DNA from: Polytrichum commune
Taxonomy: Eukaryota > Streptophyta > Polytrichopsida > Polytrichales > Polytrichaceae
DNA: 64,000 nt
Direction: 5' to 3'
Assembly (NCBI GenBank): GCA_950295325.1
Contig: OX485805.1
Span: forward strand, 7,004,501-7,068,500
Shown here: positions 47,001-61,427 of the stretch, piece after piece
Layout: the number at the start of each line of letters is the position of its first letter
How positions within the stretch are numbered: position 1 is the first letter of the stretch
Translations under genes and position numbers: made by a program
Notes under the pieces: model-generated
What the model was told of the DNA's origin: nothing
The model's input: the letters and a program-made list of their open reading frames with translations, nothing else
Database searches by the model: none

Positions 47001-48490
47001 TGGATATATTTTATGTCTGAGAAGGATCAAACATTGTCAAAGTTAAAACCATTCAAGGTAATGATCGAGAAACTCATGAAAACAATATGAACTGATGGTG
47101 GGGGTGAGTACACATCATGAGAGATTACTGGGTATTGTTCAGATGTAGACATTTTGAGAGAGAACACTGCAACCTACTCAACTTTTCAAAATGGGTTGGC
47201 AAACGACATAACCGGTCCATTCTTGAAAAGACTAGGAGCATGATATTAGGGGCAGGTGTTCCACCATTTTTGTGGGTGAAGCTGGCAAAGACATCGATGT
47301 ATCTATTGAATCGCTTATCCAGAAAAACCAATTCCAGTCGTATACTTGAAGAATTTTTTTTTTTGAAAAACTCCCAACTTGCGACACTTTTGTGCAATTT
47401 GATGTTAAATTAACATTTGTCCATGTTTCAAAGAGATACAAGAACACGTTGCAGCAGAAAATAGAGAGAAGAGCATTTGTTGGGTATGATGACTCAACGA
47501 AAGGATATCGTGTTTACCTGCCACACAAACGTGCAGTGACTGTCACATGTGACATTGATTTTAATCAATCTCGGGTTTACAAAGGAGACATCACTGCACT
47601 GCAATTTGATGTGGAAAAACTCATGGAGTGGAGGCCCACTTATTCAATCCCTGAGTACCTTGAAGTTGTGCATGATTACTTATTTGAAAAGCGACAATCT
47701 TCCACATCACCACAAGAAACTTGGCCAATAACTATTCCTAGAGATGAAAACGGTGGTATACAAACTACAACCAAATATAGTGACAATGGTAATTGCAAAA
47801 CCACACCAAAAGCCACCATATTGTGTGAGCATTATCATGGTGTTGTAGAAAATCATGAAAGAGTAAATTCTTCTACTACACTTTTAACACCAAATGAAGC
47901 TACTCCCCACAACTCAAGTGGAACAAACTCAAGGAGATGTTTCCCCCATTCTTTCAGGGCCTACCTCCACGTTCCAAGCCAGATTTTTCACAACATCCAA
48001 CTCAGCAAGGTTCCTATCCTAAATTTTTTCCACTCAAATGGTTGCTCTTTCATTTGCTTCCAAAAAATTCGGTATGCAAGGTCATGACACTTAAAGCAAG
48101 TTGTCTCACACTTTTGATCCATACTCTTTCAAAGAATTCTCAACATCTCAGCATTTCATTTCTGCATCACTCATGTCACCATGTGAATATATCACTCACA
48201 CCTATGATTCACTAAGTTGGCCAAACACAGACCTTCTAAATGATCTTCAAAGTTTCCAATCAACTTCCCCAAATTTAGATTTTGACATGGAATATCCAAA
48301 TTTCAAAGCTCTTATGGACTCAAAAACCTGCACATCAATGTCAGCCTCCGTGATGGATGAAAGATTATTTTGTAGGCACACTTGCATTGCCATTAGAATC
48401 AATCTTTGTGGAGGAGGCAATGAACATCAAGGAGTGGTTCGCCGTAATGAACGACGAGATGGACTCAATTCATAGAAATGATACATGGTG
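47001..48490 (+). pseudogene. Ty1/copia integrase to reverse-transcriptase start, remnant
   Basis: The readable parts are TDGGGEYTS (about 47,090-47,115), a decayed finger, KRHNRSILEKTRSMILGAGV and LWVKLAKTSMYLLNRLSRK, then in another frame the QQKIERRAFVGYDDSTKGYR and KRAVTVTCDIDFNQSRVYKG segments typical of the copia integrase C-terminus. After a spacer, NIKEWFAVMNDEMDSIHRND at about 48,420-48,480 is the start of copia reverse transcriptase. There are multiple frame changes, a stop and no LTR on either side. It differs in character from the 14.5-kb copia piece. Confidence 0.75.
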
Positions 48491-51400
48491 TGATACGATT
48501 TTTTGGATAGAATAGGTTTATTTTTTTAAATTTTGAGGCAGTTTAGGATCAAAATCAGATTAAGAGTTGTGAAACAATGAAAACATAGGCAATTAGTGAT
48601 TATTTGATGGAAATGGAGTGAAAGTGTATTTTCTCAAGTCACCGACCTTAGACCAGAATGGGAGACACGTCTGGGAAAGACCATAGTCAAGTGATTAATC
48701 AGGAGAACTTATGAATTTGGCTATGGGTAGGCACACCGGTTAGGAAGAGTGGCTTGTGACTCGGCTATGACCATAGGCAAAGGGAGAGGGAGATTATTAT
48801 TAACACCTTCCTCTCCTGAAGAGAGTGAATTCTTCCTTCATCAATAGGCAGGATCATAGTCTAAAAAATTATCGGGTGTGAAGCCCTATATGATGTAACA
48901 GTGTCTTCCTATAATATAAGATTGCGGAGATTATTTCATCGATCTAATTGCAAGGACTATTGTCTTGGAAGTAGTGCTCTTAGTGAAGGAAGTGAATACA
49001 AGGCAAATGTGGTTGTGTATTGGGAAGGGTCCGGAAAGACTCAAGATACAGGGAAATTAAGTGAATTTGTTTATCATTTGAGTTATCTTGTGAGTGGATA
49101 GGTTAAGAATCAATATTTAAGATAGTATTCCTTGATCCCTGGGAAAGGGTGAAGCGTAGTTTGGTGTAATTGTGAGGTCGACTTTTTAAGATATTTAGAG
49201 AGGAGAGACCATTGACAATGACCTCTTGTGAAGAGAGAGGATTTTCCATTATCATGATCATCGTGCATGCAGTCAATTCAAGTGGGATCCATTTGTGTTT
49301 TGTAGAGAGTAAATGAATATTAAATTCTAGGGTTAACTCATGTCACTGGCCATAGTCTTTTGGGATGAAATGACAAACTCATGTGGGGAAAGTCCATGGT
49401 GAGATTGACTAAGACCATAGACATATGAGTAATAAAAGAACACGTCGATGAGAATAAGGCAAGTTATCTCCTCGAGAAGGGAGAGAATCTTCTTCCCCCC
49501 TGGGTCAAAGTGCACGTTCTTCTAAATTAAAGTGATTGAGGGTGTGAAACCCTGATTGTGAAAGAGGGCAGAAAGTTCTCTAGAAGTGACCATTTGTTTA
49601 CTGGGATAGTAATTCACCAAGACAATAATCTTTGATTAATTGGAGGTCTAAATCTTGGAAATTAATCAAAGATTCGTGAACAACTTTGATTTAATAAATT
49701 TAACTTCAACCTATTGTAGAGGGCTATGTTATGTGAAGGGAAATATCATCTTGTGGCATCGTGAGTTATAATTAATCATGAGAAACCAATTTCAGCGTTT
49801 GATTTGAAGAATGATCATTGCATGCAACGAGGGCGATAGTCTGAGAACGACGAAGAGTTGGAGATGAGGAGGTAAACCGAACCAAGAAGGAGACGAGGAG
49901 TTATCCCATATCGTTGGGTAGGACACTCAAGAGCCACCATAAAGTGAAAGGAGGCCAAATATATGTTTGAGAACTAGACGCTTATTGGTTAGTAAAGACT
50001 ATGGCCTACAATATTGATATTGGTGATTTGGTTATTGGGGCTATGGTTGACACTTACTAGGCTATGGACTCATGTATGTGTAGATTTGATCGTTTAGTTA
50101 TGGTTTGCTTAGGTTTTGATCCTTGGCACTTGTAACCAGACTTTTGCAAATTACAACAACTCATTTTAGAGTATTAAATTAAAAATGGGCTTGCTAATTT
50201 GGGAGAGATGAAAAGAGATTGAATATAAAATTACCAACTTTTATTAATTAATTTTAAGGCCTGAGGGGTATAATGGAGATATGTTGGGCGTGAATGCTAA
50301 CTTGTAGTATGGCCTATAGTCGATGGACACTTAAGGTAGAGACTATGGATGAAAACAAGGTGCCTTGGCCTTGGGTGTATGAGATTATTGTTTACTCAAT
50401 AAACTATTGTTGAGCGATGACTCCCCGTATTCTAGAATCATGATAAGAGAGATGATATTGTCGAGAGTGGGTCATGAGGGAGGGACTGAGTTAGCGTTTA
50501 GTGACCTTAATTACCCAACCCTCAATTTAATAAGTCCCAAAACTCACTCCAGAATATGTATCCCCTGGGTTTGTCCTACCAATTTCATTATGTTATCCCT
50601 GCGATCTATCAATCAACCTAATAATGACACCTAGATGTAAAATTTGACACTCACTTAGTCTTCCATATGTGGTTTTCTTAGTTGGAACCCAAACCAAAAA
50701 CCTATCTACACATGGGGTATTGGAAGTCTTACCTCAAGGAAAACAACCAATATATATGTGATATGTGTTCAAGACAAAACAAAACGTTGAAAGGGAAAGT
50801 AATTAAGTGTAAGGCTTGACTTGATGAACGTTGTGGGTCATTCATTTACAAAATAGCTAAGAGGACTCACGGTGTAACATCATGTAAATTTATAATCGTT
50901 TGAGAACTATTGTGCCTCATTAATATGCTTGATTCTTAATTTAATAACCTCTCTTTCTCCTTGCAATTTGAATATGATTATTTGAAGTTAAACAATCTCA
51001 ACCTTACTTAATTCCACTCTCAATGTAAGGTTCATTGATCATGAGAACAACTGAGATAGAGGAGGTTTTAGAGGTATATCAATATTCTAAATTTTCATCC
51101 ATATCATTCAGAATTACATGATATAAAATAATATCATTGATTATTAATGACAAAAGAACTCTTCAAGAGCTTGCAATTAAGTTTTTCCGAAGATAGTCAA
51201 CATTCATGGTTCATTATATAAGTTCTATAGTACATAAACTTCAACCCCAATCATTCATACATGTATTTGTGTCACTAATATTTTGATATCATTGTAAGTA
51301 TGTGTAAATCACTTCTTTGATAAGTTATGATAGTAGTGAGGAGAATTACATGTTCTTGAGTCTCGCTTCTTTAAGCTCAATTATTGTCACTTAAAATATA

Positions 51401-53840
51401 ATATTATGATATTATAATTAAAACAAGAATGCATATGACAAGTATGATTATATTGACACACTTATAACATCAATCTTAATTATTCTTAATCTTATAACAT
51501 TTCTTATAATAGCACAATATTCTTCCATATTTAAACATAAATTGTAGTTATTTTATTTGTGATAATTCAAATTTAAAATTATGTGTTCTTTAATTTTAAA
51601 AAAGATGAATTAACTTAAGATTATTTCAACATTATTTTTCTTATCAAAGCTTCGTTAATCAAGTCATTAATGAGAGCCTCCTAAACATTATTTTACTCAT
51701 CAAAGTTTCATAAATCAAGTCATTGATGAGAGTTTTTTTAAAACACTATTTGTATTCAATATCAAAATATCAAATATCAATATCAATATTCAATATTAAC
51801 TCTTCGTAATCTTGAGCGTTTGATCTCATCCTTATACTACTCTTTTGAATGCTTACTAAAAAATGCTACTCTCCACGTAACAATAATCAATTAAGTGTCA
51901 CGACATCTAACAACTCACAAAATAAATTAAGAGAAAGAAAAGTTCCAATTTTTAGTAGAAGAAAGTTGTAAGTATATTCATAAAAGTGTCTCTAAGAGTG
52001 AAGATACAAGATAAGCTCAAGTGTTTTTGACACTCAATCTTAAGATTAATTTGTTACTATGAAATGAGGTAATTACTCCTAAGAACTTTTTGCTTTATAT
52101 AGTCTTTCTTCTCTGATCCTAAATCCATATTTTGAATGGTTGTCATTTCCACCTTCCTAGATATCTACCTATCTATGACATTTGTGGATGATGTTTATCC
52201 CAAGCGGTCATAACCGTCAAACTACTTAAATGTCCATATTCTAAGTTTTTGCTCATATCTATGTGGTGACTACATGGTATGTTGCTAAAACATTCTTGAG
52301 AATTAAACCAATTCTTCCAAGATTATCGTGGTGACATAATCAAAATGATTTAAGTTGGTAATGAAAATTTAACGTTAGATGCTAATTACTAGTCTTATAT
52401 TCTATGTCCTATAATATCTTTATACGCAATTCTAATTAAGTTCTAGTACTAATAATCCTAATTCTCCTTGCAAATTAATGATTTCCTTCATCAAACCCAT
52501 TGTCTATCCTATCTCCATGGTTAGCCCTCCTATAACCGTGCGTCTTCCTTGTAATTTCGAAGTCGGTGACCTATTACTGCACATCTTCTTGTAATTCCAT
52601 GGCAAAATACCTATTTCTATGGCCGAGTACTTATTCATGTGGCCGCTTCTCGCTTCGACCTCTTTCCATTTTTCTTGCATTCTTGTCTTCCTTTAGCATG
52701 TTGACCCTCTCCTCATTCATCTTAGTTGTAAAACAAATGTGTCTCTCATCATGATTGCAAAAATAGATCCTTTAACCCTCCAAAAAAGTAGGTAACATCT
52801 TACTATAGGAAGAAGTTGGATAAGGTATGTACGATCACAACAAATATTAAACTTGCAATATGACTACTAGGCTTATAAACCATATTTAGGGCATAATTCA
52901 TGGCCATTCACCATACCCTCACCATAAAAAATAAAGATTTCCCAAATGAACTTGCATATATCACATATATTGCCTTAATGGTCTATATGTGATTAAGAAC
53001 CAAATAAAACACCCTACACTACATAACAACCACCCCGATAAAACCATCCTAGAAAAAAAAATTAACTTTATTATACAAATAACTCAACCCAGGATACTAT
53101 ATAGAGTAAGAGCACATGCAAACATCAAAGGGGACGAAGAAACCGACACACTTGCTTAAAATATATATATCAAAAGAATATTACAATGCCTCACAACCAC
53201 ATGAATTTGCCCACTCAACATCGTACTACTACCAAAGAGACGACTAGCCATCAATGGGAACAACCCCCGACAAATGACTTACTAGATTCCTAGAATCACA
53301 AAATGCGATAAGAATATAAATCTAGAACTAATCCCAATTATGATCCAACTGTTAGGGACATGACCTCTAGAACCTTCTAGGTTTATTTATTTTATTTTAT
53401 TTTATTTTAGAACTTGTTGTTACTTTAGAACTTGTGTTTACTTTAAATTAAGTAAATCCTTTTACTTTAGATTAGGTATATATAGGGGTCAAGGCTGAAG
53501 AGTCTTTCAATCTTGACAACGCATCTCTTGGAGCTCTCGCTCACCCCTCTTGTTGTTGTTCGTTTTCTCATATATTAATCTAAGTTCATATCAATTTCCC
53601 TCTTGAAACCTTATTTAGTTTTCTGAGCTCGTGTCATATATTTGTATCATGTGTCCTTAATAGTTTGTTACCTCCCTCTCAAGCGACAAGTCCCAAGAAG
53701 AGCCTTAGGTTTATTCGGATAAAGTCGATGAAACTCATGTACCAATTTAGACACGTTCACAAGGTTCTCATCTGGTTCCCACATTCGTTCATTGATATCA
53801 TAACCAGTCTAATGTACCAAATAATTCAATTTGCCCCACC
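48491..53840. other. Long AT-rich region without a gene
   Basis: I see no coding sequence. 48,600-49,100 and 49,330-49,640 are loosely similar (GTGTGAA.CCCT, GAGAAGGGAGAG, CCATAG words), perhaps an old tandem copy. 51,640-51,760 has a local duplication (ATCAAGTCATT.ATGAGAG). About 53,350-53,640 begins TGTTAGGGACATGACC, has TATATATAGGGG near 53,468 and a TATCATGTGTCC after it, and looks like the promoter-bearing part of an old LTR in plus orientation; its other end is not defined. Confidence 0.4.
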
Positions 53841-53844
53841 TTCA

Positions 53845-56800
53845 TTACGAGTCTAGTTTTTTTTCCACATCATATTCTTCGTGATTCTCAATCTCAATAC
53901 TAGGAGGTGGTTGATGTACTCTTAATGGAAAAAATGACTCTCGATAAAGTTCTAAAAGAGAAATATGAAAAACTAGATGTATCTTCATGGAAGTTGGCAG
54001 CTCATGACGAAATACTACTGGATTGATTTGCTTCTGGATGGCGAATGGTTCCAATCTCTGATAGTCCAACTTATCATAAGGTTGTTTGGTTTTGATATTT
54101 TTCTGAAGAAACCATGCTTTATTTCCAACTTAAACAGCATGTGCTTGGTTGCGAAATTTATTTACAGATGTTTTGTAAGACGATTGGGTGGCCTACAGTC
54201 AAAATATCTTAAATTTGTGATAGTTACTATGCAAAGTCATCCGTTGTCGGGTTACTATTTACCAGTGACTCAACACATCAAACTTCAGATGATAACCATA
54301 ATTGGGATAAAATGAAGTTTGTTGAATTGAAGCATGAAGAGTATTGTTACGGCAAGTATGTCGTCCAGTTGTTTTGTTGATAGTTGATACTGCATCATAA
54401 ATACTGCTTAAGAATTTTATTAACCCATTTTGTTTGACCGTCAATTTGAGGATGAAAAGCTAAAGAGAAGTTGATCTCCACTCTCGATATTTCAAAAAGA
54501 GATCTCCAAAATTTTGATACAAATTAAGTTTTTTGATCTGATATACATCTAATAGACCATGATAGCGATATACATTATCAAGAAATAGTCTTGCCGTGTC
54601 TTCATTTGACAAAGACTTATTGCAAAGGATCGACAAAGTGCGTCATCTTTGTAAACCAATCCAGCAGTGACAACAAAAATGTTGTTATATGAATTTGATA
54701 ACAACAAATTTGCAATGAAGTCTATAGAGACCAAAGACCATGGCCATCGTGGAATAAACAATGGTTGTAAGAGATTGTAAAGGCGATGCCAAGGATTTTT
54801 GGATCTTATACAAATGACACAAGAGGTAACAAAATACTTCATATCCTTTCACATTTTGGGCCACCAAAAATTTTTGGAAAGAAGTTTCAAAGTCTTGTTG
54901 TATCCAAAATGACCTGGTGCTGGGAAGTCATAGCGGGATGGAAGAACTTAAAGTTGTGTCTGACCTTCAAGAATGAATAAGCATTCTTTAAAGTATAACA
55001 AATCTCCCTCCACCTTAAATTTGTTGTCTTTACCAAGGTGATGTTTGATATCGAGGGCCACAAGATCTCTAATGGTTGCAATACGTACATGATTGAGGAA
55101 GTCAACATCAATTGAGGCTGACATAATAGTAGCGCTAAGATGAAATAACTTTGGATTCAACAAAATTCTACATTGTTGATCAAATGATGTTTCTCCAACT
55201 TTGGGCGCAAAATACGATCTCTTCGATAGAGCGTCAGACAATCTTTGTTGCTTTCCCGGTTGATAAGTGCTAACAAAAAACAAATCGGAATAGCAACAAA
55301 TTCCATCAAGTTTGATGTCGATTTAAAGCCTAAAATGACATGAAATACTTCAAATTCTTGTGATTTGTATATACAATCACTGGATATGCAACACCTTGAA
55401 TGAAACGATGCCACTCTTGAAAAGAAACCACGATAGCAAGAAGTTCCTTACCATGGATTTCATAATTAATCCCGGCAGCAGAAAACTTGCGAGAGTAAAA
55501 TGCAATTGGATGAAACTTCTCATTATCCCCCATTTATAAAAGTACAACTTCCAAAGCAAAATCTGATGCATCACTTTTGAAATAGAATGTCTTCATAAAA
55601 TCTAGATGCACTAAGATTGACGCGATTGTGAATGTTGCGGCTTTAAGATCTTGAAATGTCTTTTCTGGTGATGGCCCCGATCAAATTTGTCTTTGCATGT
55701 CAACCAAGTGAGTGGAACAATCACTAGTGAATAATTCTTAATAAAAATTCGATAGAAGTTAGCAAAGCCAAGAAAACATTATAGACTTCGAACAATCTTT
55801 AGAACTTCCGAAGACACGATAGCTTCCACCTTCTATGGGTCCATCTTCAAACCTTTTGTAGTTGCAATGAATCCCAAAAACTCCATCTTGATTTGGTAAA
55901 ATAAACACTGATCTGGTTTGGCATAGAGTCCTCGCTCGTATAATTTTTTAAGGACCAACTGGATGTACCTCTCATAATTTTTTTCATTCTTAGAAAATAT
56001 CATAATATCGTCTAAATAGATGATAACAAAGTCATCAAGGTGATCCTGAAAATGACATTCATCATGTACTGAAAAACTGTTGGGGCATTCGTAAGGCCAA
56101 AAGGCATGACATTGTACTTGAAATGGCCATATCTTGTACGAAAAGTTATCTTCCATTCGTATCCTTCATTGATTTATGCAAGGTTATAAACACCACGCAT
56201 GTCAATTTTGATAAAGACCTTCACATTTTCGAGTTGTTCCAAAAATCTAGAGATTAAAGGCAATGGATAGCATTTTTTTTGTCACATTGTTGAGACTTCA
56301 ATAACTCATGCACATTTGAATTGATCCATCATTCTTCTTCACAAATAAAATAGGCGCTCTAGCTGGTGATGACTTAAAGTGGCGAATATAGTTATTGGCC
56401 AAATTCTCGTCAATATACTTCCGTAATTCTGCCAACTCCGTTTGCAATATATTGTAGATTGGGCCAAAAGACGGTTGCACTCTTTCTTTTATATCAATTG
56501 CACAATCATATGGACATTGCTACGGAAGTATGTCAACATTCTTCTTAAAAAATACATCTTCAAAATTCTTAAATTGCTTTGGAAATACTTGGTGTTAAAG
56601 TTTTCTCTTCACTAGTTGGAGCAGCATAAATCACAAGTGGTGTGCCGTCCTTGGACGATCTTACAAATTCACTTGCTCCATTGAATAGGGGTTTCTTCAT
56701 TCGTGGTTTTCTAACACGTTTGTTAAAAAAATTTCTAATATAATTATTGTCTGGATGTTCCAAGGGGAAGGGGAAAATCATCTTTCGCAACTTCTAGTCT

Positions 56801-57830
56801 GCATATGGGTTGTATTTTTCTAACCAGAAGATACCAAAAATAATATGGTTTGATGGGGTTTTAAATGACATTGGAGATAATATGGCTACTATGGCCTTCA
56901 AATGTCACCTCTAAAGGCATCATGTCATGCGTAGCATTGCTTGAGGACAAAGGTCGTCTATCTATCACTTTTACATGGACGGGTTGAGATTTCTAAATTG
57001 GAGGGAATTTGTAACTCTTGACAACTTCTTCATCTAGAAAACAAACAAATGAACCTAAATTTAACAAAACAATGGTTTTAAGTTTCCGAGGACCAAAAGA
57101 CAAGGAAGTTGTAAAACAAGGTGCATGTTGAGCAAAAAGAGAGGAATCTAAATGGTATTGTGAAATTGAGGTATCCAACCGCACGGTTCCTATTGTGACT
57201 GGGCATCTTCATTTTACTAGACTATGGCAACGTTGGTCTTGATAAAACGTTGATTTGGCTTCATCGGGCAGTTGTGAACTTTGTGATCTCCTTGGCTGCA
57301 ATACAAACATAGTCTTTCCTCCATCCAATGCTTCTTCTCTTGTGGAGTAAGATGTTTGACACGTATTGTGTCGATTTGCAATTATGCAACCTCCGAATGA
57401 GAACTCGGGTTGCGTGCTGACATAGATGAGGTTATCGGGTCATATGCTCCCTTGACGGAGTCCATGAGCTCTAGTCATGGCGACGTTGGAAGAGTCGGTT
57501 GTCGCACTTGACCGCTTGACTAATTGCCTCATTGAGCGTTTGCGGGTCAGGGAGTGACAACAACATATCCTTCATAGTATCCTTCAAGCCCCAATAGAAT
57601 TGGCTCATAAGTGTTGCTTCATCCCAATTGATGTCGCACGCAAATTGTCTAAAATCTGAGGGGTAAGCCGATGTAGAACGTGTCCCTTGCTGTAGAGACC
57701 GAATCTTTGTTGTTGCCCAATGAGCCTTGTCATGTTCTATAAATGCTTCTGCAAAGGCCTCCAGAAAAGTGTCAAAATTGTTCAAGATGGATGAATATTT
57801 CTCAAACATGGGAGCAAATTGTTCTTTGGC
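53845..57830 (-). pseudogene. Ty3/gypsy remnant, gag to integrase (chromovirus-like)
   Basis: The minus-strand order runs as follows. Gag, 57,809-57,471, contains RSLQQGTRSTSAYPSDFRQF. The zinc knuckle CLYCSQGDHKVHNC is at about 57,262-57,310. A decayed protease lies near 57,060. Reverse transcriptase, 56,480-55,833, is split by frame changes and has [15 protein letters not shown]. RNase H is at 55,533-55,330 ([20 protein letters not shown]). Integrase is broken, 55,283 to about 54,260. A C-terminal piece, 54,069-53,845, contains KIHLVFHISLLE, the sequence that normally precedes a chromodomain. Many stops and frameshifts show it is long dead. No paired LTRs were found. Confidence 0.8.
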
Positions 57831-59080
57831 AGGGAAGCCTTTCCACCAATCACATGCCCCATATGTAACTCTCTAAACCATGATTAATGGCTACATGTGC
57901 TTCTAAAGTGCAAACAACACCACATATATGCCCTTTGAACCAAAAAACACAATAAAGCAATATGGGAATTAAAAAAAACTGATAGTGGCATCAAAAAATT
58001 CAAGATGCTACGTTCTCATGAATGCAAACACATTCAATAATGACCCCCATAAAACATTGTCCGTCCATGGCTATTACCTTGCACATATGGCCAACAAAGA
58101 TGCCACTGCAATGCCAGATTCAAACCAAACCTTCTATGTGTGAAAGGACTACCATATTAGTTTCCACCACCAACAGGACCTAATGAAAACCTAACAATGC
58201 AATTCATTTAATTTACATACTATAACGATAGAATACCATATAAAACTATAATCATAAAAATAAAATATATAAACCACTAATAAACAATGTTATCAACAGA
58301 GACTGAAAGGTAGATCCACTAAATAGTCATCACAACATGTGCTAAGGCAGCCACACACATTTTTTTTGATGGAAAGTATTGAAACAACATTCAAAATCCC
58401 TAAACTAAGCATCAAGTACACATTTGAGGAAATCAACATCATCACCATACAACATGCTATGTCCATAATTCTAGACAAAAGGAGGATATAAAACAACGAA
58501 CCACTACCAATAAACACACCCCTACCATAGTAACCCCTAATATCCACCAACCAATAAATAATTAGGATTACAAAAGAATAAATGGCAACATTGGCTAAGG
58601 AATTGTCACAACTTACAATAAGGTTGGTGGTTATAGGATACAACTTTCATGCCAAGTAACTCACATAACAAATGCCAAATCACTCACATCACAATACAAT
58701 GCTCATACAAGGCCAACAAGGATCAAATCCGGACCACTAAACATGTGATGTTACCCCGCACATACAATGAACCACTGAGAAGTCTTATGATTCAGCGGCC
58801 ACCTCATGAAGAAGAATGATCCTATACCCCTACAACACCACAACCACACTAAACCCCACCACTTCAAAGATCATCCAATCACTCAGTTCCCATGGTCACT
58901 TTGGTTACTTTGGTTACTATAATGCCCACCCTCAGAGGGGTTAGTACTCCTGCACCGCTGATATCATGTCTAGTGAACATAATACCAAGGGTGGTTTGAA
59001 CGGGCATTTCAATCACGCCAATCCCGCTAAGGTAAATGTTTCTTCTCTCTACAAGGCTCGATCATCCATGACTAATCTCC
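57831..59080. other. Non-coding stretch
   Basis: AT-rich, with CCACTA and CAACA-rich words but no recognised gene or structured repeat. It may include leader sequence of the adjacent gypsy remnant. Confidence 0.4.
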
Positions 59081-59395
59081 AACATGCAGGAAGATTCAAT
59101 AGATCCAACTCTGTATAGATGCATGGTAGGAAATCTTTTACATTTGAAGCATACACGTCCAGATATTACTTATGCGGTGAGAGTAGTTAGTAGATACATG
59201 CAAACACCTCAAACCTCCCATTTACAGGCACTAAAGAAAACTTTTAGAAATCTAGCAGGAACGTGGGACTCAGTCATTCTGTTCAGACGAGGGGCAAAGG
59301 AATTACAGGGGTGAAGGAATTACAGGATATTTCGATTCAGACTATGCTGGAGATATTGAAAGTGGTAGGTCAACATCAGGTTTTATATCTTTTGT
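59080..59395 (+). pseudogene. Copia reverse transcriptase/RNase H junction fragment
   Basis: The plus strand reads DPTLYRCMVGNLLHLKHTRP, DITYAVRVVSRYMQTP and LFRRGAKELQG, then in a shifted frame GYFDSDYAGD-like sequence, all characteristic of the end of copia reverse transcriptase and start of RNase H. It ends abruptly at about 59,385-59,400, where a gag fragment in the opposite orientation begins. Confidence 0.75.
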
Positions 59396-59840
59396 TCAAA
59401 AACCGCCATGCTACTGCTGGGTCTTTGATGTCTCTTATGAAAGGTAGAACTCCAGGCGAAACGGTTAGCTTGAGCATACCGATGGCCCACAGTTTCCTTC
59501 TTCGAAGGAGTTGCCTCCTGCTGGTGTGCTAATGAATTCTCTTCTTCTGTGTGGACCTTCATCGATCACTCTTGGCTCTCGTTCATCTTCAAGATCTTCT
59601 TCCTCGGGCTCTAACAGGTCCCACAAGTCTTCTTTCTCATATACATTTTGAATTGTGTCCCTCCATACTCTCCAGTTGGAGGGTCCTTCTAAGAGTTTTT
59701 CCTTCACTATCACATTGTCCATGGTACCCATGAACCCTCAATCTCTTGTTTCTACTGATGAGCCCGTACAAGTCTTGCAACCTCTCAAACTCACTACATT
59801 ATACAAGATTTCACACCAGGATATCTGAGCTATGATATCA
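59396..59840 (-). pseudogene. Copia gag fragment, opposite orientation, with primer site
   Basis: The minus strand encodes MDNVIVKEKLLEGPSNWRVW and VYEKEDLWDLLEPEEEDLED, clearly the same family as 14.78 kb. At 59,829-59,840 the TGATATCATAGC primer-site sequence (one base off the 14.67-kb copy) abuts the LTR. It lacks the rest of gag and pol. Confidence 0.8.
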
Positions 59841-59973
59841 TGAAGAAATGCTAAACTTTATAAAAGTGAAGTAAAGTCTAACTGATGAGATCGAAACTAC
59901 TTATATACTACTCCTATGGATAGAAATTCAGATGCGCAGATGCAAACTAAAACTAGATGAAAACATTCTAACA
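59841..59973 (-). repeat. Copia LTR, ~133 bp, minus orientation
   Basis: Homologue of 14,540-14,670: TGTTAGAATG start and TTTCTTCA end on the minus strand, with TATATAAG inside. Confidence 0.75.
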
Positions 59974-61427
59974 AGTGCATTCAATGATTTCATATGGCAG
60001 TGATTGTATCTTCCTCACTCATAACTTAGGTCATTGTGAAGCCACCATTCGGTCATATTATGCATTTCCAAAAATTAACTTCAAAAATGCATCATAATTT
60101 GTTTTTTGCTTTGATGAGAAAACTTGAGACTTATTAAACTCTTTTATGTAAAAAAAATTATTTGACCAAGATGAAGATTATACATGCAAACTATTAGAGT
60201 ACATGATGGTTTACATAACAAAACTTTTGTTACATTTAACAAATTTGCAATGAACCATCAACAAAAATCAAATAAAATTTTTATGAACCTCCTCTCATAT
60301 TGTTATGCTTAGCGGAAGTGCATGATTGTTGATTCTTTAACTAAAAACATAATCCTCCCAATCATGTTCACTATTGAGTGTGGAATGGTTAATAAAGTTT
60401 GAAGACGTAGTCCAATCTCTATTACATGTGTATCTTAATGATTTTTGTTCTTTAATCCTCACCTAACCACACACCAAGTGTCCGATCAAAAACAAGCAAC
60501 CGAACAACACCCCTAGAGTTCTGTGTAAAGTGGAAAGTGGCAGGGAAAGAATGCTGTGGTTGAAGCTCAAGTCGACGCTTCGGGACAAAGGTGCACTTCG
60601 AAGCAACCTTCGAGTATCCTCTTCTAATCCCTTCTGTATAAGGTTCAGCTGCTCCATGCCAACTCTATCTGACCCTCTCTTGCGTTCCTCTTTCCCGACG
60701 AACCGAACAAGGTAAGATGAGTCATAATGGCGCTTCTCATCGCGAACTCCACTGCCCACTTCCGAACTCCATGTATGTACGAAGGACGTTGACTACCTTC
60801 TCATCTTGTCTCTGTTCTCGCATTCTCTCGCATTATGAACCTGAATGATATCTTGAAGGCAACTGAATCTTGTTTTCAAAAAAAATACAATGCTCAAAAT
60901 AGTATTTCATGTACGGGCTGAGAGTGTGCGATTGGGAACGTCGATACGCTGGATTTGCGTAGAGTCAAGGAAGGATTTTGTTGCGCATCGGTGATGAGTT
61001 GTGGATCTTTTGGAACTTTTGGTTTCATTCCTTAGCTCCTTTTGATTGGGAGATCTCTTTCCATTGTGCTAGAAAAGGAAGGGAAATTTCGGTGTCGTTG
61101 CGGCACAATTTGATTACGATAAATGGTTGAATCTGTGTTCTCTTGGTAAACCTCAGAATCCGTTTGAAGCCTATCGATCTGTGAAGAAGAAAAGCTGTAA
61201 TGGAAATTATTTATGAGTACTTTCTTCTCTACACACTAAATGCAGCATCACATCTGTTTTAGATCATGCGTCTGTGTGGGTTGCTCTGTGAATCTCTTCT
61301 CCATATGGCAATTGATGATCGTTCCCCTTTTAAATCCAGGTACATTCAGTGACTTGCAGATTTACATCATACCCTGACAAGAGAAGTGCAACAATTTCTT
61401 CGTCTTGAATTTTAGGAGGAATTGAAC
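59974..61427. other. Upstream region of the intact dienelactone hydrolase gene
   Basis: No protein is assigned. 60,330-60,460 resembles repeats at 495-650 and 1,470-1,600. 60,520-60,715 is GC-richer and ends ACAAG|GTAAGA, a good donor, so it may be an untranslated first exon; joining it to the ATTTTAG acceptor at about 61,414 would put a stop ahead of the gene's ATG in the frame tried. Homology to the inverted copy begins near 61,110 (GTGTTCTCTTGGTAAACC). Confidence 0.4.

Noticed and set aside
60530-60715. A transit-peptide exon for the plus-strand dienelactone hydrolase
   Set aside because: The composition is suggestive, but splicing to the next acceptor in that frame meets a stop before the gene's ATG, so at most it is an untranslated exon.
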